DNA from: Heterohyrax brucei
Lineage: Eukaryota; Chordata; Mammalia; Hyracoidea; Procaviidae
Direction: 5' to 3'
NCBI GenBank assembly: GCA_028571685.1
Contig: CM053166.1
Location: 64,194,111 to 64,258,110 of the forward strand
DNA length: 64,000 bases
Below are positions 19,938-30,798 of this stretch, piece after piece. Under the pieces are notes generated by a model. That model did no database searches. It was not told the DNA's origin and saw only the letters and a list, made by a program, of their open reading frames with translations. How positions within the stretch are numbered: the stretch's first letter is position 1; each line of letters opens with the position of its first letter. The translations under genes were made by a program, and so were the position numbers.

Positions 19938-22688
19938 AAAAATTGAAAAGACCAAAAGCTGGTTTTTTGAAAAGATCAACAAAATTGATAAACCACTGGC
20001 TAAACTTACTAAAGAAAAGCAGGAAAGGAAACAAATAACCCAAATTAGAAAGGAGAAGGGAGTGGTCACCACAGATGCAACAGAAATCAAAAACATCATA
20101 ACAGAATACTATGAAAGACTGCACTCTAACAAATTTGAAAACCTAGGGGAAATGGCCCAATTCCTTGACTCATACCACCTACCCAAATTAGCACAACGTG
20201 AAGCAGAACAACTTAATAAACCCATCACAAAGGAAGAGATTGAAAAGGTCATCAAAACACTGCCAACCAAAAAAGTCCGGGCCCAGATGGCTTCACGGCA
20301 GAATTCTACCAAGCATTTATAGAAGAGTTATCCCCAGTACTATTGAAACTATTTCACAGTATAGAAAGGGATGAAGTACTCCCAAACTCATTCTATGAAG
20401 CCAGCATATCCCTGATACCTAAGCCCGGGAAAGATCCAACAAATACAGAGAACTACAGACCGATATCACTCATGAACTTAGATGCAAAAATCTTCAACAA
20501 AATTCTTGCCAACAGAATACAACAACATATCAAGAAAATAATCCATCCTGACCAAGTGGGATTCGTACCAGGGATGCAAGGCTGGTTCAACATCAGGAAA
20601 GCAATTAATGTGATTAACGACATAAATAACACAAAAGACAAAGATCACCTGATTTTGTCCATTGATGCCAAAAAGGCATTTGATGAAGTCCAACACCCAT
20701 TCATGCTAAAAACTCTTAGCAAAATGGGCATAGACGGCAAATTCCTCAACACACTAAGGGCCATTTATACAAAGTCAATTGCCCACATCATCCTGAATGG
20801 AGAGAGACTGAAAGACTTTCCCCTGAGATGAGGAACTAGATAAAGATGCCCACTGTCACCTCTCCTATTCAACATTGTGCTAGAAGTTCTAGCCAGAGCA
20901 ATTAGACAAGACGAACAAATAAAAGGCATCTGCATCGGCAAAGAGGAAGTTAAAATCTCCCTGTTCGCAGATGATATGATTGTATATGCAGAGAACCCCA
21001 AGGAATCTATAAGTAAGCTACTCAAACTGATAGAAGAGTTCAGCAAAGTCTCAGGATACAAGATAAACATAAGTAAATCAGTAGGATTCCTTTATACCAA
21101 CAAGGAGACTGTTAAGGAGCAAATTATCAAATCTATACCATTTGTGATAGCCCCTAAGAAGATAAAGTACCTAGGAATTAATCTAACCAGAGAAACAACA
21201 GACCTTTACAAAGAGAACTACAAGCCCTTACTACAAGAAACTAAGAGAGACTTAGATAAATGGAAAAACCTACCCTGCTCATGGATAGGAAGACTTAACA
21301 TTGTGAAAATGTCTATTTTACCCAAAGCAATTTATTTATATAATGCAATCCTAATACAAGTTCCAGCATCATTTTTTAATGAGATGGAGAAACAAATCAC
21401 CAATTTTGTTTGGAAAGGGAAGAAGCCCCGGATAAGTAAGGTACTACTAAAGAAGAACACACTGGGAGGCCTCTCATTACCCGACCTTAGAACATACTAC
21501 ACTGCCACAGTGGTCAAAACAGCCTGGTACTGGTACAAGAACAGACAGATTGATCAATGGAACAGAATTGAGACCCCAGAGATGACACCATCTGCCTATG
21601 AACAGTTGATATTCGACAAAGGCCCTAAGACGTTAAACTGGGGTAAAAACAGTCTCTTCAACAAATGGTGCTGGCAAAATTGGTTATCCATCTGCAATAA
21701 ACTGAATCAAGATCCATATCTTACACTTTATACAAAAACCAACTCCAACTGGATAAAAGACCAAAATACCAAACCTAAAACGATAAAGCTCGTCCAAGAA
21801 AAGGTAGGAACAACAATGGAAGTTTTAATACACAATGAGGACAGACTCCAAAATCTGTCAAAGAAACCTCAATCAACAGAAGAGAAAATAGATAAATGGG
21901 AACTACTAAGAATCAAATACTTTTGCTCATCCAAAGACTTTATTAATAGAATTAAAAGAACACCCACAGAGTGGGAAAAAATATTTGGCAACTCTATGTC
22001 AGATCGACGCCTGATCTCCATAATCTATAAGATACTACAAAATATCAATACGAAGAAGATAAACCATCCAATTAAGCGATGGGCAAAGGAGATGGACAGA
22101 TACTTCACTAAAGAGGAGATCCAGGCAGCCAAAAAACACGTGCGGACATGTTCACGATCTTTAGTTATTAAAGAAATTCAAATCAAGACAACAATGAGAT
22201 ACCATCTCACCCCAACAAGATTGGCCATGATCCAGAAAACACAAAACAACAAATGCTGGAGAGGCTGTGGAGAAAGTGGAACCCTCCTACACTGTTGGTG
22301 GGGTTGCAAAATGGTCCAGCCTCTTTGGAAGGCAATCTGGCGCTTCCTTAAAAAAATGGATATTGATATACCATTTGACCCAGTAATTCCACTACTTGGA
22401 ATATATCCTACGGATTCAAGGCCTTTCACACCAACCGACACATGCACCAGAATGTTTATCGCGGCACAGTCCACAATAGCAAAAAGATGGAATCAACCCA
22501 GATGCCCAACAATAGAAGAATGGATAGGTAAACTGTGGTACATATACTCAATGGAGCACTACGCAATGATAAAGAATAACGATGATTCCAGGAAACATCT
22601 CCTAAGCTGGTTTCAACTGGAAGACATTATGTTGAGTGAGAGTAGTCAGCGACAAAAGGACAAATACTGTATGAGACCTCTACGATAA
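19909..22688 (+). pseudogene. L1 ORF2 without endonuclease (RT and C-terminal domain)
   Basis: Begins in the linker (TIEKIEKTKSWFFEKINKID). A frameshift lies near 20275-20280. 20343-20831 carries RT fingers and motif A ([11 protein letters not shown], catalytic Asp codon at 20664). Two stops follow (TGA 20829, TAA 20841) in the GTRQGCPLS block. 20877-22688 is a 603-codon open frame with FADDM at residues 30-34 (motif C Asp pair intact) and a C-terminal Cys-rich motif C460-x3-C464-x7-H472-x4-C477. The endonuclease domain is absent; the long clean frame shows limited decay. Confidence 0.95.
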
Positions 22689-23705
22689 GATCTCAGAAAC
22701 AGACTTGTGTATAGAAGAAAAGACTCTTTGACAGCTGCAAGGGAGGGGAAAGAGGGAGGGAGGGCGAGGGGGGGGAGGGTTTAGTTTAGGTAGTTGCTAG
22801 AAATCTAGTTGGGAGAAAGCGGTGACAGCACACATTAGGAACAAGAACAACATTAAGTGGACTTCAGCATAACTTGAGTACTCCTTCCATCTTAACACAA
22901 TACTGCAAGGATAGAGTAGCTGGGGCGGGGGGCGGGGGACCATGCTCTTAGGCGAATTCCAGGCCAATTGTCACAACTAGTGTCTTGCTAAGAGAGCTCT
23001 CTGCACCCCACATTGGTGAGTGGCGTCTGGGGTCTTAAAAGCTGCCAAGCTGCCATCCAAGGACACAGCATATGGTCCCAACTCAGCAGGAACGGATGCT
23101 CACCGAGGGCCAAAATGACATGCGGTAAAGACAACCGAGAAGACAGAGACCCACAAGAGTGGGTGCCTACATCGACCTGGGACCGGAAGAACCGGATGAA
23201 CCGGATGGTGCCCGGCCACCACCAGTGATAGCCATGACGGAGCTCACAGAGAAGAGCCTCACTGGCAACACAAGAATAAAAAGAGGTGCATCATGAGATC
23301 TCCACTAAAAGACCTCAATTGATGGTCCAGCAGTTTTGGGGTTCCTCTGAGAGCATGGCCCCCGGCCCTGATGCTGCCCGTTCCCATAAATTATAACAAA
23401 GGTCCACTCTTTGCACAGGAATGGATTGGACTTGGCAATGCAGAGTAACCATATATTGGAAGCACTTTATGGTTCTATACATCTATAGGATATCATCTTG
23501 CTGACCTCTGGCTGGAGGAAGGGGAGTGGATGGAGAGGAGGGGAAAGGAGACTGTTGGGAGGATGAGACATGTATGGAGCAGAGAGGAATAGTGCGCAGT
23601 CACCGGACAGGGAGAGTAGTGGAAGCTGCATATAGGGGGGCATGTAAATTTACATGTGAATGTACATTTTCACTCAGTTATGTTAAATAAAAATAAAAAA
23701 TAAAA
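22689..23705 (+). other. Young L1 3'UTR and A-rich tail
   Basis: Contains an early G-rich polypurine tract (22740-22778, with runs of seven G and repeated ggga) and a second G-rich run (22921-22938). Such tracts can form G-quadruplexes in L1. Later landmarks (gtggcgtctggggtcttaaa) recur antisense at 32140, 41380 and 58880, defining other 3' ends of this L1 lineage. The tail is (A)nT(A)n rather than pure A. Confidence 0.85.
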
Positions 23706-23721
23706 AAAAGAATTAACTCCA
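23706..23721 (+). repeat. Right TSD of the young L1
   Basis: Exact copy of 18545-18560, following the A-rich tail (aaataaaaataaaaaataaa). Perfect identity suggests a relatively recent insertion, although the ORFs already carry stops. Confidence 0.97.
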
Positions 23722-26040
23722 ATACTACTGAGACTATTTCATGGCATAGAAATGGATGGAATACTCCCAAATTCATTCTATGAAGCCAGCATAACCCTGA
23801 TATCAAAGCCAAGGAAAGATCCCACAGAAAAGGAAAATTACAGACCAGTATCACTCGTGAACCTACATGGAAAAATCTTCAACAAAATCCGTGCCAATAG
23901 AATTCAGCAACATATCAAAAAAATAATTCGTCATGATCAAGTTCGATTCATACCAGGGACGCAAGGCTGTTTCGGCATCACAAAAACAATAAATGTGCTC
24001 AACTGCATAATTAACACAAAAGACTCACCTGATTTTGTCAATTGATGCAGAAAAGGCATTTGACAAAATCCGACACCCATTCATGCTAAAACTTCTCAGC
24101 AAAATAGAAATAGAAGACAAATTCCTCAATGTAATAAGAGGCATCTAGTCAAAGCTAACTGCCTACATTATCCTGACTGGGGAGAGACTGAAAGAATTCC
24201 CCTGGAGAACAGGAACTAGTCATGAATGCACACTCTAACCACTTCTATTCAACATTGTACTAGAAGTTCTAGCCAGAACAATTAGACAAGACACAGAAAT
24301 AAAGGGCATCCATGTTGGCAAAGAAGTAAAAATCTCCCTATTTGCAGATGATATGCTTTTATACGCAAAGAACCCTAAAGAATCCATAAGTAAACTACTT
24401 GAACTAATAGAAGATTTCAGCAAAGTATCAGGATATAAAATAAACATATGTACATCAGTAGGATTCCTTTATACCAACAAAGAGATCATCAAAGAAGAAA
24501 TCACCGAATCAGTACCACTTACTAGAGCCCCCAAGAAGATCAAATACCTAGGAATAAATCTAACCAGAGAAATGAGAGACCTATACAAAGAGAACTACAA
24601 GACCTTACTGCAAGAAACTAAGAGAAACTTATCATAAATGGAGAAACCTATCCTGCTCATGGATAGGAAGACTCAATATTGTGAAAATGTCTATTTTACC
24701 CAAAGCAATCTATATATACAGTGCAATCCCAATACAAATTCCAGTGACATTTTTTAATGAGATAGAGAAACAAATCACCACCTTTGGAAAGGGAAGAAGC
24801 CAGGATAAGCAAAGCACTGCTGAAGAGCAATGCAGTGGGAGGCCTCACACTACCTGACCTTATAACTTATCACACTGCCAAGGTTGTCAAAACATCTTGG
24901 TACTGATACAAAAAGAGACACATAGACCAATGGAGTAGAGTTGAGACCCTCAGGGATGCTACCTTCCTTCTATGAACAGTTGGTATTTGACAAAGTCCCT
25001 AAGATTGTAAACTAGTGAAGAAAAGAGTCTCTTAACAAATGGCGTTGGCCAAATTGGATATCTGCAAAAAATTGAAACAAAACCCATATCTCACGCCTTG
25101 TACAAAAAGCAACTCAAATTGGATGCCAGCCACTCAAAAAAAAATACCTACATATCAAACCTAAAATGAGAAAGATCATGCAAGAATATATAGGGTCAAC
25201 AATGGAAATTTTAATACACAGCTTAGACAGACTTCAAAGTCTGACAAAGTATGATCAACAGAAGAGAAAATAGATAAATGGGAACTACTAAGAATCACTT
25301 TTGCTCATCCAAAGACTTTATCAAAAGAATTAAAAGACCACCTACAAAATAGGAAAAGATATTGGGCAACTACATGTCAGACCAATGTCTGATCTCCATA
25401 ATCTACAAGGTACCACAAAATATCAACAAGGAAAAGGTATACAACACAATTAAGCAATGGACAAAATAGATGGGCAGACACTTCACCAAAGAGGACATCC
25501 AGGCAGTCAAAAGGCACATGAGGAAATGCTGAAACTCATTACCTATTGAAGAAATCCAAATCAAAACTACAATGAGATACAATCTCACCCCAACAAGGTT
25601 GGCCATGATCCAAAAAACACAAAACAACAAATGCTGGAGAGACTGGAGAAATTGGTACTCTCCTACACTGCTAGTAGGATTGCAAAATGGCTTTGGAAAG
25701 CAAGCTGGTTCTTCCTTAAAAACATGGAAATAGACCTCCTGTTTGATGCGGTAATCCCACTGCTCAGAATATACCCCACAGAATCAAGGGCAGTCACATG
25801 AACAGACACATGCATACGAATGTTTATTGCAGCACAGTCCACAATAGATAAAAGATGAAATCAACCCAGATACCCAACAACAGATGAATGGATAAACAAA
25901 CCATGATACATATACTCAATGGAACACTATGCAATGATAAAGAACAATGATGATTTCAGGAAGCATCTCACAATGTAATTTCAATTGGAAGACATATGCT
26001 GAGTGAAATCAGTCAGCGACAGAAGGACAAATATTGTATG
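23706..26040 (+). pseudogene. Older L1 ORF2: RT and C-terminal part
   Basis: After the young insertion, 23752-24045 reads [20 protein letters not shown] and [11 protein letters not shown] (RT fingers); 24353-24637 reads the palm after the catalytic FADDM ([10 protein letters not shown] frame near 24340-24365) and [20 protein letters not shown]. The C-terminal Cys-rich region lies near 25630. It has at least several frameshifts and in-frame stops, far more than the inserted copy. Confidence 0.85.
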
Positions 26041-27045
26041 AGACCCCTAGTATAAGGACTTAAAAACAGACTCATGTACAGAAGAAAAGAATCTTGGATG
26101 GCTGCAAAGGAGGGGAGGGAGGGAGAGTTTGGTCATAGATTAGACAGTTGATAGAAATTTGGTTGGGTGAAAGCAGTGACAGCACACAGTAGAAAGAAAA
26201 TCAATTTAATCAGACTACAACATAAACTCAAAATTCTTCTAATCTTAACCTGATATTGCAAGGATAGAGTAGCAGGTGCAGGGGTCTGGGGGCCACGCTC
26301 TCAGGGGACATCAAGGCCAACTGGCTTAACTAGCCTATCGCTAAGGGTCTTCTGCACCCCATATTGGTGAGTGGCATCTTGGGCCTTAAAAGATAGCTAG
26401 CTGTCATCTGAGGTACACCAAAAAATCCCAGCTCAGCCAGAACAGATGATCACCAAGGACAACAAAGACGTCAGGTAAACAGAGCCCAGAAGACAGAAGG
26501 ACCTGTGTGAATGGGTGATTGTATTAACATGTGACCAGAAGAACCAGATGGTACCTAGCCACTACCAAAGCCAGCCGTGATGAGGCACACAATGTCTAGG
26601 CCCAGTGACAACACAAGAAAAAGAGGAGTGCACCTCAAGAACTCCACTAAAAGACCGCAATTGATGGTGGAGTGACCTGGGGTTTCCCCTGGGAGCATGG
26701 CCGATATACCAGCTGCTGGCCCTGACCAGAAAACATTACTGAGGTCAACTATTTGGACAGGAATGGATTGGACTCAGGGATACAATGTGACAATATATGT
26801 GTACTTTATGGTTCTATTCATCTATAGGAAGTTATCCCACTGGCCTCTTACTAGAAGGGAGAGGACAGGGTGGAAAACAGGGGACAGGAGATTGTTAAAA
26901 GGATATGACATGCGTAGAACAGAAAGGAGGAGTGTGCTGTCACGGGGCAAGGAGGGCTGAAGGAGCTGCAGACAGGTGGGCATGCAAATTTAATTTCAAC
27001 TGTACACTTTTTAAATAAACAGATAATACTAAATAAAAATAATAA

Positions 27046-27258
27046 TTCTTAAACCCTTAGGCTTGCAGTGTCTCTTTAAAACAGGAACAGTTAGCTTGGA
27101 CATTTTGCTTGTTTTCCTCCATCTCTGGTTGAAGTCATTTCAATTCTTTTGCAGAATTTCCACACAATCAAACACAGTTATTATGATACACTTATTTCTC
27201 TTCCTTATAGCCTATTCAGACAACTTAATCCGACAGACCTGACAGTTAAAAATACTTA
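27046..27258. other. Unassigned sequence
   Basis: Flank after the old L1 tail; nothing recognised. Confidence 0.3.
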
Positions 27259-27420
27259 CCTGTGTTTGCACACACTCACATATATACACTCACACATACA
27301 CACTCGCATACACACACATACACACACATATACAAACGTCTGACACACATTCATTGCCACATATACACACACAGATATTCTCCCACTAACACATACTCTC
27401 ACACACACACAAATTCACAC
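27259..27420. repeat. Degenerate CA-rich microsatellite
   Basis: Interspersed cacaca, cacata and cactca units. The Thr-His-rich frame over it is low complexity, not a gene. Confidence 0.9.
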
Positions 27421-28079
27421 ATTTTGCCTTTCTGATGCACAACGTACCATTCTAGCTCAGGAACCAGTCTCCACATAGCCCTGTTGTAGCCAATCCACCA
27501 TTAAGCCATGTCCTAGATTTAGCTTCTGCCTCAATTAAGAAAGCACAGGAGACAAAGCAGCACTTATTTTTAAATTATAAAGCCTCCTGGTTTCACTTAC
27601 AAACTGCCTTGAGTGTGCTGCCCTGATCAAAGACACTTTAAAGGCTCGCAAACACTGGCTCTTCTGCTTTGGCAGAAATGGGAAAGAATGTAGCCCACGA
27701 AAAACATTAATGTAAAACACTAACGCATTGGTAACATATGAAGGGCTGAAGTCCATGTGGAAGAGGCTCAGAAATCTGTCAGTCTTTGTTCCAGGAATCC
27801 TGGAAGAACATGATTAAAAGCAGAAGTTTTATAGTACTAGCTCTTTTTACTTAGCCTAATTTCTATGGTTCTTTAGCTCATTTCGTTATTGCCTCTTTGT
27901 ATTCTTGTCCTTTTTTAATTCTCTATTAATTTTTCCCTTAGCTTATGGTCTTTAAAAGCTGCTTTAGTTTCATTTTTCATTTCCTCCTCCCTCAGTCTTT
28001 CAACTGCAATTTCTGCTTCCATCTATCATTTCTTAACATTTCCTCACTCCCTTTAAAATTCATCTGATGAAAAAATAGT
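27421..28079. other. Repeat-free sequence
   Basis: About 660 bp with no repeat signature, moderately balanced in composition, with motifs such as gatcaaag (TCF/LEF-like, about 27626) and gctttggca. No supported gene. It is a candidate for ancestral unique sequence. Confidence 0.35.
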
Positions 28080-28236
28080 CACAGTAGTGTTATTCATAAC
28101 AGCCCCAAACTGGAAACAGTGCAAATATTCACCACCTGGTGAATAGGCAAACAAATCGTGGTATATTCATAGAATGGAGCACTCCCAGCAATTAAAAGAA
28201 GTAAACTAGGGATAAATACAACATCATGCATGCATT
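28080..28236 (+). mobile_element. Old L1 ORF2 C-terminal fragment
   Basis: tagtgttattcataacagcc, ccaaactggaaacagtgcaa, gtggtatattcatagaatgg, agcaattaaaagaag match the conserved end of L1 ORF2 on the sense strand. Diverged. Confidence 0.75.
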
Positions 28237-28238
28237 TT

Positions 28239-28400
28239 AAACACTGGTAGTAGTTAGAAGCTACAGCTGCAAATCAAAAGGTTTGCAGTTTCAATCCACC
28301 AGGCCTCCCTTGGAAACACTATAGGCAGTTCCCCTCTGTCTTACAGGGTCACTATGGGTCAGAATCAACTCAAAGACAATGGAATCCTTTTTTTTTTTTC
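28239..28400 (+). mobile_element. AfroSINE-type SINE
   Basis: Head cactggtagtagttagaagc, box B region ggtttgcagtttcaatccac, body ggcagttcccctctgtctta, then atgggtcagaatcaactc and a 13-base T run (28388-28400) as tail. Confidence 0.85.
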
Positions 28401-28440
28401 TTCTGGAGCAAAAAGAATTAATATTAGGTGCCATTGAATC

Positions 28441-28513
28441 AGAAACTCTGGTGGTGTAGTGCTTAAGTGCTATGACTGCTAACCTAAAGGTCAGCAGTTT
28501 AAATATGCCAGGT
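28441..28513 (+). mobile_element. AfroSINE head only
   Basis: agaaactctggtggtgtagt, gcttaagtgctatgactgct, aacctaaaggtcagcagttt, then it stops at ccagg where an opposite SINE begins. Confidence 0.75.
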
Positions 28514-28585
28514 GGTGCATTGGCTGGGAATTGAGTCTAGGTCTCCTGCAAGGAAGGTGAAAATTTTACCACTTAACTAACCAAA
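28514..28585 (-). mobile_element. tRNA-Gly-like SINE head, antisense
   Basis: gctgggaattgagtctaggt, ctcctgcaaggaaggtgaaa, attttaccacttaac equals the antisense head of the SINE at 62769-63070. Head-to-head contact with the previous SINE head. Confidence 0.7.
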
Positions 28586-29119
28586 GCCTCATCCAGAAAG
28601 TAGATTCAGGCTTTCCAGCCAAGTCATTCATCTAATTTCAGAAAATGTAAAATAACTGAAAGAGATCTGATATATGTACATAAAGTAACCGAGAAGCCCA
28701 CATTATTTTCAATAAACATTGATGAGGAAAGAGCAAAAACTTTTAACAAGTTTACCTGAAGAAGGCCCAGAATCTATAGGAAGTACTAAGGGTTTATTTT
28801 GGTGACTCCTAGACTTTCATTTTTCAGAGATTATACAAAAAATATGGAGATCACAGTTGAAGACAGAGGAAAGAGAAAACAGGAAACAGGTAAAAACTAA
28901 TGCAGATAGATACCGATCAAGGGAACAAGTGAATTAAAAAAATAAAATAAAATAAAAACTTGGGAAGTACCAACTACTTTCTTGCACTCTGTCCTCCTTT
29001 CCTTAATTCATTGACAAACACGCCTTTAGGAGAGAATCAATCCTCAGTTTTGTGGAGATAAAATAATACTCCTTCTTCATCGACTAGTTCAATCCCTCTT
29101 TTGAAGAAGAGTGATATTA
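28586..29119. other. Unassigned sequence
   Basis: A-rich. A short (AAAAT)n-like run lies at about 28935-28960. No gene or clear repeat. Confidence 0.35.
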
Positions 29120-29715
29120 GAGTGGACATTGTTATTTTCCTATCTGTTATCCATTTCCTACGTTTCTCTATCCTAAAAAGAACCCAATTTCGTTCAATTA
29201 GCCTCATTTTCACACAGCCCCAGATGACTCAGAGGAAACTGACCCCTTCTTCAGCTCCAGGAATAGACCTTGATTAATTTCAGCTAGTCACGATAATCCT
29301 ATCATTCTTGCTAGTGATTGGTTCAACAACTCGGGCTTAAGGCAATCAGTTACCAAGGAACTGTGTTCCCATGACCTTAGCTGACTAATCAGACTATAAG
29401 ACAGAATTTTTTTTTCTTTGCCATGATTGGGGCAAATACCTTTTGCTCCCTGCTGCTGAACATGAACAAGGAAGCCCATTGTCCCATCTGCTGTTGGCAC
29501 TGGCAGCCACATTACAACCACGAAGGAATTCAGACTGAGGAGAAAAGCAACATATGAACAAGAGAACTGAGAGAAAGAAAACACAGTCCTGCCTCAATAG
29601 TACCTGGAGCTTACATTACCTTTGGGCATGGTAATCTATTTCCTTACTTTTAAACCAGTTTGACTCTTATTTCTCTTACCTACCACTGGAAACATTCTGG
29701 CTGATATAGATGCTC
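29120..29715 (+). mobile_element. Degenerate LTR/MER-like repeat
   Basis: Pattern tgttattttcctatctgtta, gtgattggttcaacaactcg, ctgtgttcccatgac, and near the end ttttaaaccagtttgactct, aaacattctggctgat resembles an old mammalian LTR/MER element. I cannot name the family. Confidence 0.35.
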
Positions 29716-30510
29716 CTTACTTGATGCATGTAAGATAATTTTTATATGGTCTTTTTCTCATAAATTTTTAAAATTATCTTTGCTGTAGTCTTTGGCAACT
29801 AAGTATTTTTAAAATATATCACAGATAGTTATGTTAGTAATATTCTAAGACTCTAATAAGACTAGCCAAAAGACTAAATTCATAGGAAAAGATGTTTTGA
29901 TAAAAATCTACCACACGTCATTTATTTATTTATTCAGCCAGTAAGTCATTATTGAGAACCTACTATGCACTACAGTATTAAATACTACAAATACTATTAA
30001 ATACTATGATGCCTGCTACACCCTGATTCTGTCCCTTTAAATTACATTTGAGTTCAAAGAAAATAGGGCAATCTGTGATTATGCATATATTCATTACAAA
30101 CTACTGCACAAATATTTGGCTCATAACTATGAGTTAAATGGTATGACATTTCCATCAGAAAATTAATTACTTGAACATGTGTTATGTAAAATATGTCAAA
30201 TCATTTACTTGGATGTTGTAGATTGCATATCAGTTTTTAACCAAACGAAATACATGAAAAAGAAACATGAAATGCACACTCTGTACATTGCATATGTCAT
30301 GTGACGCCCAAGGGCCTTTGCAAGTGAATGGTTTTTTTCTGGGTGAGGAGAGTTACATCTGAAAGATCACAGATCCAAAGAAGGTGGTCATGTTGCAATA
30401 AGTCCCTCATGCATTTAGAGGTTGTACGTATTGATAACTTATTTAAGCACTATGTTTAATACAAATAACTATGTATAAAGAATGGGTAGATCAATCATTT
30501 CATATAACCA
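29716..30510. other. Mostly unassigned; L2/MIR-like patch
   Basis: 29925-30005 (tttattcagccagtaagtca, ttattgagaacctactatgc) resembles the antisense L2/MIR core. The rest is AT-rich without recognisable features. Confidence 0.4.
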
Positions 30511-30523
30511 AACTGTCATCTAA

Positions 30524-30565
30524 CCAGCCAAGCCAAGTGCCATCGAGTCAGATCCGACTCATGGC
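30524..30565 (-). mobile_element. 42-bp SINE-tail micro-insertion with 13-bp TSD
   Basis: The insert, read on the minus strand, is gccatgagtcggatctgact, cgatggcacttggcttggct, gg, i.e. only the last 40 or so bases of a SINE. It is flanked by exact direct repeats AACTGTCATCTAA (30511-30523 and 30566-30578). TSDs of this size are the mark of LINE-driven target-primed reverse transcription, so this is a complete, extremely 5'-truncated retrotransposition event. Confidence 0.9.
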
Positions 30566-30603
30566 AACTGTCATCTAAAGTAGTCTAAAATTGTATCTGC
30601 CTA

Positions 30604-30764
30604 ACAACCCATTGACCACTGCCATCAAGTTGATTTCCAACTCAGTGACTCTACAGCACAGAATAAAACTGCCCCATAGTTTTCAAACAGAGCTTGGTGA
30701 ATTCGAACTGCTGACCTCTTAGTTAGCAGCCGTAGCACTTAACTACTATGCCCAAAGTTTCTTT
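30604..30764 (-). mobile_element. AfroSINE-type SINE with 10-bp TSD
   Basis: Antisense copy: actgccatcaagttgatttc, aaactgccccatag, gaattcgaactgctgacctc, ttaactactatgcccaaagt. Direct repeats TATCTGCCTA at 30594-30603 and 30765-30774 bound it. It inserted about 25 bp from the micro-insertion. Confidence 0.9.
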
Positions 30765-30780
30765 TATCTGCCTAGGAATT

Positions 30781-30798
30781 ACAAAAAAAAAAAAAAAA
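30781..30798. repeat. Poly(A) run
   Basis: An uninterrupted 18-A run after ggaattac; not clearly a tail of either neighbouring SINE. Confidence 0.9.

Larger units (their letters stand above)
18561..23705 (+). mobile_element. Young L1 with 5'UTR, TSD and internal deletion
   Basis: Order: 5'UTR (18561-19559), ORF1 N-terminal part (19560-about 19915), deletion junction, ORF2 from the linker to its end (about 19915-22688), 3'UTR with a G-rich tract (22689-23680) and an A-rich tail. Length 5,145 bp; compared with human L1 layout about 1.6 kb is missing (ORF1 C-terminal domain, spacer and ORF2 endonuclease). The presence of the 5' terminus and perfect TSDs shows full-length-type integration. Confidence 0.95.
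17352..27045 (+). mobile_element. Older 5'-truncated L1, split by a younger L1
   Basis: Left part 17352-18560 starts within the endonuclease and reaches the beginning of the RT region. The right part 23706-27045 resumes at the same ORF2 point, runs to the ORF2 end (about 26040) and a 3'UTR with gggaggggagggagggagag, ending in an AATAAA-rich tail. Many stops and frameshifts. The host gap is filled by the young L1 (18561-23705). Confidence 0.95.

Noticed and set aside
19755..20099. 114-codon minus-strand frame rich in Leu/Phe/Ser
   Set aside because: Antisense shadow of the young L1 ORF1/ORF2.
20877..22688. 603-codon frame as an active gene
   Set aside because: It is the C-terminal part of an L1 ORF2 whose upstream part has two stops and a frameshift and which lacks the endonuclease, so it is annotated as a pseudogene.
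27259..27420. CRISPR-like regularly spaced short repeats
   Set aside because: Degenerate CA microsatellite in vertebrate DNA; no fixed repeat-spacer structure.
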